64,000 nt of DNA from Streptomyces cyaneus (GTDB lineage: Bacteria > Actinomycetota > Actinomycetes > Streptomycetales > Streptomycetaceae). Where the stretch lies: positions 992,001 to 1,056,000 of the forward strand of contig NZ_RQJW01000003.1 in NCBI RefSeq assembly GCF_004028635.1, in the 5' to 3' direction. Shown one piece after another: positions 41,541-63,805 of this stretch. The translations under genes were made by a program, and so were the position numbers. Each line of letters opens with the position of its first letter. Position 1 is the stretch's first letter. Below the pieces are notes generated by a model, which was given only the letters and a program-made list of their open reading frames with translations, had not been told where the DNA came from and searched no databases.

Positions 41541-42767
41541 TCAGGCGGCCTTCAGGGCGAGTGGCAGTGCGCTCAGGCCGCTGAGGAAGTTGGAGTAGAC
41601 GGGCTTCGCCGGGCCCGTCTGCTCCATCTCCGCCACCAGGTCACGCAGCCCTGTCAGTACGGCCCCGATCTCGGCCCGGGCCAGGTAGGCGCCGAGGCAG
41701 AAGTGAGGCCCGTAGGCGAAGGTGACGTGCTTGTTGGGCGTGCGGTCCAGGCGCAGTTCGCCGGGAGCGTCGAAGATCCTCTCGTCGTGGTTGGCGGAGG
41801 CGTTCCAGACGGTGACGATCTCCCCCGCCCTGACGGCTTGGCCGCCGATCTCGGTGTCGGTCGTGGCGGTGCGTCCCGAGTGCAGGGCGGGGGTCGTCCA
41901 GCGCAGGATCTCCTCGACGGCGGTGTCGATCCCGGCGTCGCCCCGCTTGAGGGCCTGCCACTGGTCGGGGTGCTCCAGCAGGGCGAGGGCGGCGCCCACC
42001 ATGGAAAGGCGGGCCGTCTCGTCGCCGCCGAGGATCAGGCTGTAGCAGTTGAGCATGATCTCGTCGTCGTCCAGCGGCAGCCCGTTCACCTCGCTGCCCG
42101 CGAGCAGGGCGATGACGTCCGCGTGGCCGCTGTCACGCCGGTCGCGGGCCAGGTTGGCGAAGTAGAGCAGGATCTCGTTCTTGGCGATCCAGGCATCGGC
42201 GGCCGTGCTGTCCGCCTCGTGCGAGCCCAGCGCGGAGGACGTCAGGCTCAGCACGTAGGCCCGGTCGCGGTCGGGTACGCCGAGCAGGTCGCAGATGGCG
42301 CCGAGGGGTATGTCGGCCGCCACATCGGCGGCGAAGTCGCAGGTGCCCCTCTCCAGCGCGTCCCGCAGCAGCCGGGTCACCGTCCGCCGCACGCTCTCGA
42401 CGATCGGTTCCAAGGCCCGCGGCGAGAACGCGGACATCAGGACGCGGCGCAGCCCGGCGTGCTTGGCCCCGTCGGTGATGGCAAGCATCCGGCCGGCCGC
42501 GGAGTCACCGCCGGCGAGCAGGGTCTCCAGGACGTTGCCGCCCTCGGAGGTGAAGCGTGCGCTGTCCCGGTACACGGAGGTGACATCGGCGTGCCGGGTC
42601 ACCACCCAGAAGCCGGGGGCCGTGTCGGTGGCCGGGTTCCAGTGGACCGGCCGGTGTTCCCTCAAGTGGCGCCACACGGCGGACAGGTCGCTCTCGGCGT
42701 GCAGCCGCGGATCGGCCAGGTTCAGCGTGTCGAACTCTTCCGGTGCGATCGTCCGCCGCGTGGTCAT
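41541..42767 (-). CDS. cytochrome P450 of the NRPS cluster
   Basis: A 408-aa bacterial class I P450. The heme-binding loop is FAYGPHFCLGAYLARAE with Cys357; the I-helix oxygen-binding motif is LILGGDETARLSM; the K-helix ExxR is in VEEILRWTTP. N-terminal FWVVTRHADVTSVYRD is typical. ATG 42767 with GGGAGGAA seven bases upstream, 29 bp after the mbtH stop, so it is the last gene of the NRPS transcript. P450s in such positions often hydroxylate a carrier-bound amino acid or the finished peptide. Which one applies is not shown. No ferredoxin gene is adjacent. Confidence 0.92.
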   Translation of the reverse strand: MTTRRTIAPEEFDTLNLADPRLHAESDLSAVWRHLREHRPVHWNPATDTAPGFWVVTRHADVTSVYRDSARFTSEGGNVLETLLAGGDSAAGRMLAITDGAKHAGLRRVLMSAFSPRALEPIVESVRRTVTRLLRDALERGTCDFAADVAADIPLGAICDLLGVPDRDRAYVLSLTSSALGSHEADSTAADAWIAKNEILLYFANLARDRRDSGHADVIALLAGSEVNGLPLDDDEIMLNCYSLILGGDETARLSMVGAALALLEHPDQWQALKRGDAGIDTAVEEILRWTTPALHSGRTATTDTEIGGQAVRAGEIVTVWNASANHDERIFDAPGELRLDRTPNKHVTFAYGPHFCLGAYLARAEIGAVLTGLRDLVAEMEQTGPAKPVYSNFLSGLSALPLALKAA

Positions 42768-42796
42768 CGCGTTTCCTCCCGTGTTTCCGCTGTTCC

Positions 42797-43005
42797 CTAT
42801 GCGCCCATGGCCCGGATGAGGCTCTTCGGACGCATGTCGGTCCAGTGCTCCTCAACGTAGTCCAGGCACGACTGGCGGCCGGCGCCACCGTGGACGACGG
42901 TCCAGCCGGCCGGCACCTCGGCGAAGGCGGGCCACAGTGAGTGCTGGCCCTCGTCGTTCACCAGGACGTAGTGCTCGAGGGCGTCGTCGTCGAAGGGGTT
43001 GGTGG

Positions 43006-43009
<4 letters not shown>
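42797..43009 (-). CDS. MbtH family protein (NRPS adenylation partner)
   Basis: A 70-aa MbtH-like protein with the full signature: [20 protein letters not shown] (NxExQxSLWP), [10 protein letters not shown], and [19 protein letters not shown]. These proteins bind the N-terminal part of adenylation domains and are needed for activity or solubility of many NRPSs. The ATG at 43009 overlaps the NRPS3 stop by 4 bp (ATGA) with AGGAGGAA upstream, so it is made together with the synthetases. Confidence 0.96.
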
Positions 43010-46926
<3,917 letters not shown>

Positions 46927-46946
46927 GTGCTCTCTTTCGGGTCGGG

Positions 46947-54608
<7,662 letters not shown>

Positions 54609-54614
54609 CGTCGG

Positions 54615-57600
54615 TTACCTCCACTCGCTTCCGAACTCGGCTTCGAGTTCGTCGATCTCTGCTTGGGACAGGGACACCAGGGGCAGGTCGGACGGCGTGT
54701 GTCCGCCTCCCGGGGTGCCTGCGGCCTGGGCGGTCAGCTCCTCGCACCACAGGTCGGCGAGGGCATGGACGTCGCCCTCGGACCAGATGCCGGGGGCCCA
54801 GGACCAGGTGGTGTCGAGCCGGCCGTCGGCGGTGCTCACCGCGGTGATCTCCAGACCGTGCGCGACGGGCATGGCGGCGTCATGGGCCGCGCCAAGGTTC
54901 CGCAGCGGCTCCGGCGCGGGCGAGAAGTCGCCGTCCGCCGAACGGGCCGTACGGCCCAGGTAGTTGAAGCCGACCTCCGGGACCGGGAGGGCGGCGAGGG
55001 CGGGTCCGGTCTCGGGGTTGAGATACCGGAGCAGGCCGTGGCCGATGCCGTGGTCGGGTACGGACCGCAGCTGTTCCTTGACGCTCTTCAGCACGTGCGC
55101 ACGGTCGCCGAGGTCGATGCCGGTGAGGTCGAGCCGGGCGGGCGCGACGCTGGTGAACCAGCCGACCGTGCGCGACAGGTCGACTCCCTCGGCGATCTCC
55201 TCGCGGCCGTGCCGCTCGATGTCGATCAGGAGGGCCCGGTGGCCGAAGCGGCGCGCGAAGGCGGTGGCCAGGGCGGCGAGCAGCACGTCCTCGGGACCGG
55301 CGTGGAAGGCGGCCGGGACGGCGGTGAGCAGTTCGTCGGTGACCTCGGCCGGGAGTTCGCGGGTGAGGTGGCGCATCGCGCCGGTCACGTCCCGTTCCGG
55401 GTCGGGGCGCCGGGCGCCGAAGAGGGGGGCGGGCTGCTCCAGCATCCACTGCCATACGTCGAGTTCGTCGGCCCGCTCCAGCGCCTCCCGCTCCAGCAGC
55501 AGGGCCCAGTGCCGGAATGAGGTGCCCGCAGCGGACAGCTCCGTCTCGCGCCAGGCGGCGGCCAGGTCGGTGCACAGGAGGTTCCAGGAGACGCCGTCCA
55601 CTGCGAGGTGATGGGCCGTCAGCAGGAGACGCCCGGGACGATCCGGTCCGGCGTCGAACCACGCCGCCCTCAGCAACCTGCCATTTTCCGGGGCGAGTTG
55701 AGGTGGCCACCCCCGTCGCTCGGTCGCGGTAGCCACGTCGGACACAGCCACTCGCTCCAGCAGCCCGCCCGCGTCGACGCTTCCCGGCGGCAGGATCTCG
55801 GCCGTCCAGTCGTCGGTACTCAGCCGCATCCGCAGGACGTCGTGACGGTCCACGAGGGCCTGGAGCGCGCGCGTCAGACGCTTCTCGTCGGCGTCGGCCG
55901 GCGTGACGAGCAGGACGGACTGGCTGAACGAGCCGATGGGGCCGCCGCGTTCGCGCAGCCGGTGCAGGGCTGGGGTGAGGGGTAGCTCGCCGACCGCCGG
56001 TTCCTGGTCCCGGGACGGTGTGTTGGGAGCCGGGCGGGCCGCCGCAAGCGCGGCGAGCGCGGCCACGGTCCGCTGCTCGAACACATCGCGTGGGGTCAGC
56101 CGCACGCCCGCGGCGATCGCTCGGCTCACCAGATGGATCGAGGTGATGCTGTCGCCGCCGAGGTCGAAGAAGCCGTCGTCGACGCTCACGTCAGCCACGC
56201 CGAGGACCTCGGCGAAGAGCTCCTGGAGGACCCGCTCCTCGGAGGTGCGGGGCGCCCGGCCCGCACCTGCCGACACCCGAGCCGGCTCGGGCAGGGCCGC
56301 ACGGTCCAGCTTGCCGTTGCCCGTCATCGGCAGGGCGTCCAGCGGCACGAGGGCCTCGGGCACCATGTGGGCGGGCAACTGCCGGGCGCAGTGGGCGCTC
56401 ACGGCCACAAGGTCGGCCTCACCGGCGCCGACGACGTACCCGACGAGACGCCGGACACCGCCCCCGTCCTCCCGCACGACCACCGCGGCCCGCGCGACGA
56501 CCGGATGGGCGGTCAGCACACCCTCGATCTCACCGGGCTCGATCCGCAGTCCCCGGATCTTGAGCTGGCCGTCGGCCCGCCCGCGCAGCTCCAGGGTGCC
56601 GTCGGCACGGCGAACGGCGAGGTCACCGGTGCGGTACATGCGCTCACCGGCCGGGCCGAAGGGGTCGGCGACGAACCGCTCGGCGGTCAGGCCCGGACGG
56701 TTCCAGTAGCCGCGGGCCACATGGTCGCCGGCCACATACAACTCGCCCTCGACGCCGACCGGTACGGGGTTCAGGCGTGTGTCCAGCACATAGGCGCGGG
56801 TGTTCCACATGGGCCGGCCGATGGGCACGGGCCCCGTCGGGAGGTCGTCGCCGGGTTCGATGCGGTGGTCGGTGCAGCCGACGGTGAGTTCGGTCGGGCC
56901 GTAGTGGTTGATCAGCCGTACGTGCGGGTGCGCGCGGCGCCACTGGCGCAGGGCCTCGCCCACGAGTGCCTCGCCGCCGAGCATGAACTCCTTGTCGGGG
57001 GACAGGTCGTGCGGGAGCGCGGGCAGCAGCGGGAGGTGGCTGGGGGTGGCCTTGAGGAAGGTGTAGCCGCTGCGCAGCGGGGCGGCGCCCGCCTCGTGGA
57101 ACGCGGCGATGTGCACGCGCCCACCGGCGGCGAGCGCCCCGTGCAGGGTGGTCACCGTGGCGTCGAAGGACATGGTGGCGTGCAGCAGCGAGGTGCCCCG
57201 CAGGCTCGGGTACGCCTCCACGCAACGGGCCACGTAGGTGGTGAGGTTGCGGTGCTCGACGACGACGCCCTTGGGACGGCCCGTGGTGCCGGAGGTGTAG
57301 ATCAGGTAGGCGGGATCGGCGGGCCGGGCCTCGGCGAGCGGCGCGTCGGGGTCCTCCGGTGCGGTGTCCGGGGACACGACGGGACAGGCAACGGGATGCC
57401 GGTCGCGGGTGATCAGGCACACCGGGGCCGCGTCGGAGAGCAGGTGGGCGGTGCGCTCGGCCGGATGCTCGGGGTCCAGCGGCAGATAGGCGGCGCCCGC
57501 CTTGAGCACGGCCAGCACGGCGACCGCGAGGTCGACCGAACGGGGCAGCGAGAAGGCGACGACACGGCCCGGCCCGGCACCGTACGACGTCAGCACCCGC

Positions 57601-60600
57601 GCCAACCGGTCAGCGCCCTCGTCGAGTTGACGATACGTCAGTCTGATCGAGGCGTCTTCGACCGCCACGGCGTCCGGCGAGCGCGCCGCCCGCGCCTCGA
57701 ACATCCGGGGGAAGGTGGTGTCCGGAACCTCCCGTGCCGTGTCGTTGAACTCCACGACCAGGCGGTGCCGTTCGCCGTCCGCGAGGATGTCGAGCGCCCC
57801 GATCGCCCGGCCTGGATCGTCTGCGGCAGCCCGCAGCAGCCGTACCAGCCGGGCGGCCAGCTCCTCGGCCGTACAGCGGTCGAAGAGGTCGGCGCTGTAC
57901 TGGAGCACACCCTCGATGCCGTCGGGCGAGCCGTCCGCGGCGCGCTGCTCACCCAGGTTGAAGGTCAGGTCGATCTTCGTCGCACCGGTCTCGACGGGCA
58001 GCGTCCGGGCCTGGAGTCCGGGGAGGTCGAGGCTCGGGTCGGCGGTGGGCCGGAAGGCGAGCATCACCTGGAAGAGCGGGTGCCGGGCCGGCGAGCGCGG
58101 CGGGTTGAGGGCCTCGACCAGGCGCTCGAACGGCAGATCCTGGTGGGCGTAGGCCGCCAGATCGATCTCCCTGACCCGGTCCAGCAGGTCCCGGAAGGTC
58201 GGGTCGCCGGAGGTGTCGGTGCGCAGCACCAGGTTGTTGAGGAAGCAGCCGACCAGGTCGTCGAGCACCTCGTCGGCCCGTCCCGCGACCGGGGTGCCGA
58301 TCGGGATGTCGGTGCCCGCGCCAAGGCGGGTGAGCAGGGCGGCGAGCCCTGCCTGCACGGCCATGAACACGGTCGTGCCGGTCTCGGTGGCCAGCGAACG
58401 CAGCCTCCGGTGCAGATCGGCGTCGAGCCGGACCTGGATGTCACCGCCCCGGTGGGTGGCGTGGGCCGGGCGCGGGCGGTCGGCGGGGAGCGGGAGTTCC
58501 GCGGGGAGTCCGTCGAGCACCTCACGCCACTGGGCGAGTTGACGGTCCTGGTCGTGACCGAGGACGTCCTGCTGCCAGGCGCCGTAGTCGGCGTACTGGA
58601 GGGGCAGCGGCGCCCAGTCCAGCGCACTCCCCGCCAGCCGGGCCCGGTACGCGGTCGCCAGGTCCCGGACGAGCGGGTGCAACGACCAGCCGTCGGCGGC
58701 GATGTGGTGCAGGACGAGCAGAAGCACACTGTCATCGGGCCCGAGGCCGATCAGATGGGCACGGAGCGGGATTTCCTCGTCGATCCTGAAGCCGACGGAC
58801 GCCAACTCACCCAGCTTCCGCGCGAGTTCGGCCTCGTCGCCGACGGTGTCGATCCGCAGGTCGGGCCGTACGGCGTCCAGTACCCGCTGGCAGGGAATCC
58901 CGTCCGCGTCCGGGTACACGGTGCGCAGGATCTCGTGCCGGCTGACGAGGTCGGCCAGTGCGGCGCGTAGCGCCTCCGCGTCGAGCGTCCCGCCGGTCAG
59001 CCGTACGGCGAGCGGGATGTTGTAGGCGGCGCCGGGCCCTTCCAGTCGATGCAGGAACCACAGCCGGCGCTGGGCCGACGACACCGGGGGCTCACCCTGC
59101 GCCGCCTGTGCGGTCTGTGCTGCCTGCGCCGTCGGCCTGCGAGCGGGGCGCGGTCGTACGGCCGTCCCCGTGCCGAGCAGCTGGGCGAGCCCGGCCGGCG
59201 TGGGTGCCCGGAACACGTCGCGCAGGGTCAGCTCGGTGCCGAGCGCGCCGCGGATACGGCCCAGGAGCCGCAGCGCGAGCAGCGAGTGGCCGCCGAGGGC
59301 GAAGAAGCCGTCACCGGGACCCACCTCGTTCAGGCCCAGGACATCGGCGAACAGGCCGCACAGGACCTCTTCGTACGGAGTCCGGGCGGTGAGGGGCGCG
59401 GGTGCCGTCCCGCTCGGCGGCGACGGCAGCGCGGCCCGGTCGAGCTTGCCGTTGGCCGTGAGCGGCAGGTGGTCCAGGACCACGACGGCCGACGGCACCA
59501 TGTAGTCGGGCAGATGGGCCGCGAGATGGTCGCGCAGGTCGTCCGGTGCCGGTGACGCGCCCACGGCGGAGACGGCGTAGGCCACCAGGCGACGGTCGCC
59601 GGGTCGGTCCTCGCGGACGACGGCGACCGCCTGGGCGACCCCGGCCCGGCCGGCGAGGGCCGCCTCGATCTCGCCGGGCTCGATACGGAAGCCGCGCAGC
59701 TTGATCTGGCCGTCGGCCCGGCCGTGGAACTCGAGTTCGCCGTCCGGCGTCACGCGGACGCGGTCACCGGTGCGGTACATGCGGGCGCCGGGCGGGCCGA
59801 AGGGATCGGCGACGAAACGCTCGGCGGTCGCGTCCGGGCGGTTCAGGTAGCCGCGGGCCACACCGGGGCCGGCGACGTACAGGTCCCCCACCGTGCCCGT
59901 CGGGACCGGCTGGAGGGCGCCGTCGAGCACGTGGGCGCGCATGCCGTCCAGCGGGCGGCCGATGGGCAGCGGGTCCGGCACGTCGGCGCCGGGCGGGCAG
60001 GGGCGGTACGTGGCGAAGGTGGTCGTCTCGGTCGGGCCGTAGCCGTCGGTGACGGTCAGGCCCGGGCAGGCGGTCCGGACCCGGCGCACGGCGGCGACGG
60101 GGACGGCCTCGCCGCCGGTCCACACCTGGCGCAGGCCCGCGAAGCAGCCGGGGTCCTCCTCGGCAACCAGCCGGAAGAGCCCGGCGGTGAGCCACAGCGC
60201 GGTGAGCCCGTGTCGCTCCGTCAGGCGTGCCACGGCTGCCGCGTCCACGTCCTCGTCCGGGTCGGCGACCACGGCGGTGCCGCCGTTCAGCAGCGGCACC
60301 CACATCTCGTAGGTGGAGGCGTCGAAGGCAGTCGGCGAGTGGACCAGCACGCGCGCGTGCGCGCCCTCGTCGAACGCCGAGTCGGTGGCCAGGGCGGTGA
60401 GGTCGCGGTGGGTGACGGCGACGCCCTTCGGGGTGCCGGTGGAGCCGGATGTGTAGCTGACGTAGGCCAGTTGGGCGGGGTGCACCTGTATGCCGGGGTC
60501 GGTGTCCGTTTCAGAGACGAGCGTGGGGTCGGTGGCCGTGACGACGAGCGGGCCGCCGTAGGCCTCATCGGTGGGCTCGGCGTCGGTCAGCAGGACCGCC

Positions 60601-62255
60601 GCCCGTGTCTCGGCCAGGATCCGCCGGGTGCGGGCCCGCGGGGCACGTGGGTCGAGGCCGACGTACGCGCCGCCCGCCTTGAGGACGGCCAGCAGCGCGA
60701 CGACGAGGTGGTCGGAGCGGCGCATCAGGACCGCCACGCGGTCCTCGGAGCGGACGCCGAGGCCGATCAGCCGATGGGCGAGCCGGTTGGCGCGGGCGTC
60801 CAACTCCCGGTAGCTGACGGCTTGTTCGCCGTGGACGAGCGCCGTACCGGTCAGGTCGGCGGTGACCTGAGCCGCGAACAGTGCGGGCACGGTCTGGCCG
60901 CCCGGGCGCGCATCGGCGCCGACGAGCCGTGAGTGTTCCCCGGCAAGGGCCGTCCCGACCCGGCCGACCGGGGTGCCGGGGCCGAGCACGGCCGCCGCGA
61001 ACTGCTCCAGGAAGTGCGCGAACCGCCGGTGATGCGCGGCGAGTTCGGCCTCCGAGTAGTGCGCGGGGCTCGCGTCGAGGTCGACGCGGATGCCGTGGCC
61101 GTCCGCGCGGTCGTACACGTTGACGGCGAGGTCCTCGACCGGACCGGTGGAGAGGTTGTGCCGGGTGGTCGGGTGCCCGGCGAAACGCAACTCCGGCCCG
61201 AACGCCATGATGTTGACGACGGGCCCGAAGAACCGCCGCCCGTCCTGCGGCCAGTCCAACTCCCGGCGCAGGTCCTCGCCCCGCAGGCGCTGGTGGGCCA
61301 ACAGTTCGCGGGTGGCGGTCGCGGTCTGGCGTACGAGGTGGAACGCGGCCGTGTCGGGCCGTACGGACAGGCGCAGCGGGAGCACGTTCGACGCCATGCC
61401 CGGCGTGGCGAGTTCCGTCTCGCTCTCGCGGGCGGTGACGGCGAGACCCAGCACGATGTCCCGGGCTCCGGTGAGCCGGTGCAGATAGGCGGCCGTCGCG
61501 GCGAGGACGACACGCGACCAGCGGGTCCCGGCGCGCTCGGCGGCCGCGTGGACCAAGTCCCCTGCTGCCGCGGGGAGATGACCGGTGCGGCGCAGGAAGC
61601 GGGAGGCGACCTGGGGCGGGTGCGTGGACAGGCCGACGGGGTCGGGGCGGTCGGCGAGGGCGCGGGTCCAGTACACCTGGTCGGCCGTGTGCCGTTCGCC
61701 GGACCGGTATGCCTCGTCGGCGGCGACCAGTGGGGCGAGCGGCGCGGACAGTGAGGTGTGCGGGGTGCCGGCGATGCGGGCGGTGTAGGCGTCGGCGACC
61801 CGGCTCGCGATGAGGGAGCAGCTGTAGCCGTCGACGGCGATGTGGTGGTAGCGCTGGTACCAGATCCAGTGGGCGTCCGCGAGCTTCAGCAGCGCGTACC
61901 GGAAGAGCGGGGCCCGGTCGAGGTCGAACGGTGTGGCGAAGTCGGCGGCCATCCATGCCTCGGCGGCGGAGCGGGCGTCGGGCTCGTCCGTGAGGTCGAG
62001 GACGGGCAGGTCCCAGTCGGGGTCGGCCTCGACGGTCTGGCGCACGGTGTCGTCGGCGGCGGCGAACCGCACCCGCAGCGTCTCGGTGGCGTCCACGACC
62101 TGGCGTATCACGGCCCGGAAGTGCTGTGGGTCGACGGGCCCGTGGATCTCGGTGTACTCGCCCACGTTGCAGGCGGGGCCGGCCGGATCGAGCCGCTGAC
62201 CGAACCACATCGAGCGCTGGGCGGCGGACAGGTCCAGGTCCAGTGCGTCGGTCAT
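54615..62255 (-). CDS. NRPS1: starter bimodular synthetase C-A-PCP-C-A-PCP-E
   Basis: A 2546-aa synthetase. The first C domain ([52 protein letters not shown]137) strongly resembles the N-terminal C domain of DhbF/EntF-type enzymes that join an aryl or acyl group to the first residue. A1 has [10 protein letters not shown]; pocket D,A,Y,W,W,G,G,T,F is close to valine codes. PCP1 is Ser991. C2 has H1183 (HHIAADG). A2 has [10 protein letters not shown] and [10 protein letters not shown]; pocket D,A,T,K,M,G,H,V,G is close to the Asp code. PCP2 is Ser2036; the E domain has H2215, so residue 2 should be D. ATG 62255 overlaps the PLP-enzyme stop. Longer upstream frame to 63275 is ignored because it runs antisense-like through that gene. 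Confidence 0.95.
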   Translation of the reverse strand: MTDALDLDLSAAQRSMWFGQRLDPAGPACNVGEYTEIHGPVDPQHFRAVIRQVVDATETLRVRFAAADDTVRQTVEADPDWDLPVLDLTDEPDARSAAEAWMAADFATPFDLDRAPLFRYALLKLADAHWIWYQRYHHIAVDGYSCSLIASRVADAYTARIAGTPHTSLSAPLAPLVAADEAYRSGERHTADQVYWTRALADRPDPVGLSTHPPQVASRFLRRTGHLPAAAGDLVHAAAERAGTRWSRVVLAATAAYLHRLTGARDIVLGLAVTARESETELATPGMASNVLPLRLSVRPDTAAFHLVRQTATATRELLAHQRLRGEDLRRELDWPQDGRRFFGPVVNIMAFGPELRFAGHPTTRHNLSTGPVEDLAVNVYDRADGHGIRVDLDASPAHYSEAELAAHHRRFAHFLEQFAAAVLGPGTPVGRVGTALAGEHSRLVGADARPGGQTVPALFAAQVTADLTGTALVHGEQAVSYRELDARANRLAHRLIGLGVRSEDRVAVLMRRSDHLVVALLAVLKAGGAYVGLDPRAPRARTRRILAETRAAVLLTDAEPTDEAYGGPLVVTATDPTLVSETDTDPGIQVHPAQLAYVSYTSGSTGTPKGVAVTHRDLTALATDSAFDEGAHARVLVHSPTAFDASTYEMWVPLLNGGTAVVADPDEDVDAAAVARLTERHGLTALWLTAGLFRLVAEEDPGCFAGLRQVWTGGEAVPVAAVRRVRTACPGLTVTDGYGPTETTTFATYRPCPPGADVPDPLPIGRPLDGMRAHVLDGALQPVPTGTVGDLYVAGPGVARGYLNRPDATAERFVADPFGPPGARMYRTGDRVRVTPDGELEFHGRADGQIKLRGFRIEPGEIEAALAGRAGVAQAVAVVREDRPGDRRLVAYAVSAVGASPAPDDLRDHLAAHLPDYMVPSAVVVLDHLPLTANGKLDRAALPSPPSGTAPAPLTARTPYEEVLCGLFADVLGLNEVGPGDGFFALGGHSLLALRLLGRIRGALGTELTLRDVFRAPTPAGLAQLLGTGTAVRPRPARRPTAQAAQTAQAAQGEPPVSSAQRRLWFLHRLEGPGAAYNIPLAVRLTGGTLDAEALRAALADLVSRHEILRTVYPDADGIPCQRVLDAVRPDLRIDTVGDEAELARKLGELASVGFRIDEEIPLRAHLIGLGPDDSVLLLVLHHIAADGWSLHPLVRDLATAYRARLAGSALDWAPLPLQYADYGAWQQDVLGHDQDRQLAQWREVLDGLPAELPLPADRPRPAHATHRGGDIQVRLDADLHRRLRSLATETGTTVFMAVQAGLAALLTRLGAGTDIPIGTPVAGRADEVLDDLVGCFLNNLVLRTDTSGDPTFRDLLDRVREIDLAAYAHQDLPFERLVEALNPPRSPARHPLFQVMLAFRPTADPSLDLPGLQARTLPVETGATKIDLTFNLGEQRAADGSPDGIEGVLQYSADLFDRCTAEELAARLVRLLRAAADDPGRAIGALDILADGERHRLVVEFNDTAREVPDTTFPRMFEARAARSPDAVAVEDASIRLTYRQLDEGADRLARVLTSYGAGPGRVVAFSLPRSVDLAVAVLAVLKAGAAYLPLDPEHPAERTAHLLSDAAPVCLITRDRHPVACPVVSPDTAPEDPDAPLAEARPADPAYLIYTSGTTGRPKGVVVEHRNLTTYVARCVEAYPSLRGTSLLHATMSFDATVTTLHGALAAGGRVHIAAFHEAGAAPLRSGYTFLKATPSHLPLLPALPHDLSPDKEFMLGGEALVGEALRQWRRAHPHVRLINHYGPTELTVGCTDHRIEPGDDLPTGPVPIGRPMWNTRAYVLDTRLNPVPVGVEGELYVAGDHVARGYWNRPGLTAERFVADPFGPAGERMYRTGDLAVRRADGTLELRGRADGQLKIRGLRIEPGEIEGVLTAHPVVARAAVVVREDGGGVRRLVGYVVGAGEADLVAVSAHCARQLPAHMVPEALVPLDALPMTGNGKLDRAALPEPARVSAGAGRAPRTSEERVLQELFAEVLGVADVSVDDGFFDLGGDSITSIHLVSRAIAAGVRLTPRDVFEQRTVAALAALAAARPAPNTPSRDQEPAVGELPLTPALHRLRERGGPIGSFSQSVLLVTPADADEKRLTRALQALVDRHDVLRMRLSTDDWTAEILPPGSVDAGGLLERVAVSDVATATERRGWPPQLAPENGRLLRAAWFDAGPDRPGRLLLTAHHLAVDGVSWNLLCTDLAAAWRETELSAAGTSFRHWALLLEREALERADELDVWQWMLEQPAPLFGARRPDPERDVTGAMRHLTRELPAEVTDELLTAVPAAFHAGPEDVLLAALATAFARRFGHRALLIDIERHGREEIAEGVDLSRTVGWFTSVAPARLDLTGIDLGDRAHVLKSVKEQLRSVPDHGIGHGLLRYLNPETGPALAALPVPEVGFNYLGRTARSADGDFSPAPEPLRNLGAAHDAAMPVAHGLEITAVSTADGRLDTTWSWAPGIWSEGDVHALADLWCEELTAQAAGTPGGGHTPSDLPLVSLSQAEIDELEAEFGSEWR

Positions 62256-63553
62256 CGGCCCTCCGCCACGACGACGGATCCGGCGCCGGTCAGCAGCCGT
62301 TGCACCTGCTCGGCGACGTACAGGGGACCCGTGTCGCGGCCCGGCCAGGGGACGCGCAGCCAGGGCTCGGCGGGGATCAGCGTGAGGTCGTGGGCCTGGC
62401 GGGCGCGGCCGCCGCCGGTGATGTTGAGGAGCACGAGTTCGTCGCGGCGGACCTGCCCGGCCCGCACCGCGTCGGCCAGCGCGGCGAGGGCGACTCCGGC
62501 GCCCGGCTCGATGTCGATGCCCTCGACCTCCTCGAAGAGCGCCATGGCGGCGAGCGCGGACTCGTTGTCGGTACATCGCACGGCGCCGCCGCTCTCGCCG
62601 AGCACGTCCCGGACTCCGCCGCGGACGGTGAACGGCGGGCGGCGGTTGGTCAGTTCGCGGGCGAGCGGCTCGTGTTCGCGGTGGGCCGGGGCGGGGCCGG
62701 TCTCCCGCCAGGCGTCGTACAGCGGCGTGAAGGGCGTGTTCTGGCACATCAGCAGGCGGGGCAGTGCCTCGTCGCCCGTGCGGAGGCGACGTGCCGTCTC
62801 GTGCGCGCCGATGGCCCCGGTACCGCTGCCGACGGCCTGTACGTACGTCTCCGGCAGCCGCCCCAGCTCCTCGGCGGCGGCCGGTATGACGGTCCCGAGG
62901 CCGTCCCGGCGGCCGACGTTGCGCGCGCCGCCCTCCGCGTGATGGCCCGGGAGTTGGGCGAGAAGGTCGGCGCAGGCGATGGCGTCGCTGTAGGTGGCGG
63001 TGCCCTCGAGGACGACGAGCCGGACACAGGGGTCGAGCGGGGCGGGGAACCGCATCCGCTCCAGGGCGGGGGCGGGCACGACGAGCAGACAGGGCACCCG
63101 GTGCCGGCCGGCGGCCCAGGCGAAGGCGGCGGCGGTGTTGCCCGCCGACGGGATCACCAGGACCGGCGGGTCGGCGGGCAGCCTGCCGAGCACGGTGTAC
63201 GCCTCGAGGTCCTTGAACGTGCAGGTGGGCAGCTGTGCCCCGCGTTCGGGCCAGTGGCCGTTGAAGGCGACCCACAGCCGGTCGAGGCCGATCCGGCGGC
63301 CGAGCCGTTCGGCGGGGAGGACGACCGGGCCGGGCACGTCGGGGAAGGAACGCGCCACCGGCAGCAGCGGGGCGTACCGGAACAGCCCGGTGCCTTCACC
63401 GACGCGGGTTCCGGTTCCGTCGTACTCGGTGCGCAGAAATGCCGGTTCGTGGCCACGGGGGCAGTCGAGGAGGAGACCGTCGTCCGCGTAACGGGTTCCG
63501 CACGAGGAACAGACGAGTGTGTAGTGACGTGTTCCCGGACGTACTCCGGACAT
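62252..63553 (-). CDS. cysteate synthase-like / threonine synthase-family PLP enzyme
   Basis: A 433-aa fold-type II PLP enzyme. The N-terminus has Cys15, Cys18 and Cys31 ([12 protein letters not shown] ... LDCPRGHEP), a zinc-ribbon-like start. The PLP Lys is K114 in [18 protein letters not shown]; the Ser/Asn loop is [14 protein letters not shown]. Segments [36 protein letters not shown] and ENTPF-like [12 protein letters not shown] follow the pattern I recall for cysteate synthase, the threonine synthase paralogue that makes L-cysteate from phosphoserine and sulfite. The ATG at 63553 is the first gene of the NRPS transcript, overlapping NRPS1 by 4 bp, so it very likely supplies a precursor amino acid. 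A threonine synthase or other beta-replacement role remains possible. Confidence 0.75.
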   Translation of the reverse strand: MSGVRPGTRHYTLVCSSCGTRYADDGLLLDCPRGHEPAFLRTEYDGTGTRVGEGTGLFRYAPLLPVARSFPDVPGPVVLPAERLGRRIGLDRLWVAFNGHWPERGAQLPTCTFKDLEAYTVLGRLPADPPVLVIPSAGNTAAAFAWAAGRHRVPCLLVVPAPALERMRFPAPLDPCVRLVVLEGTATYSDAIACADLLAQLPGHHAEGGARNVGRRDGLGTVIPAAAEELGRLPETYVQAVGSGTGAIGAHETARRLRTGDEALPRLLMCQNTPFTPLYDAWRETGPAPAHREHEPLARELTNRRPPFTVRGGVRDVLGESGGAVRCTDNESALAAMALFEEVEGIDIEPGAGVALAALADAVRAGQVRRDELVLLNITGGGRARQAHDLTLIPAEPWLRVPWPGRDTGPLYVAEQVQRLLTGAGSVVVAEGR

Positions 63554-63805
63554 CTTCGCTCGCCTTCCGCAGTTCCGCATTTCGCTGATCAATTTGACCG
63601 TGCTCTTCAGGAAGGGCGGGCGACGGGCGAATTACCTTTTCACAACGCCGGGTTGACGGATGGGAAGCGCTTACTCATTTCTTACCCGGAACGTCGGACT
63701 GTTCAGTTCCGCTTCATCTGCCCTTATCTGCCGGACAGTCGGGAAAGCACATGCCGTGGAGATCATCCGAGGCGCCGCAAGTCGTGAGGAAAGGGTGGCG
63801 GAAAC
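63554..63805. other. divergent intergenic region, NRPS cluster / E1-alpha gene
   Basis: 252 bp expected to hold divergent promoters. It is noticeably AT-richer than its surroundings around 63630-63700. A 6-bp inverted repeat CGGAAC ... GTTCCG spans about 63690-63713. A TTGACG hexamer near 63652 could be a rightward -35, but no clear matching -10 was found. Confidence 0.4.

Noticed and set aside
62256..63275. Upstream extension of the NRPS1 frame
   Set aside because: It would overlap the whole PLP-enzyme gene in another frame and reads as Arg/Pro-rich low complexity; the true start is the ATG at 62255 overlapping the upstream stop.
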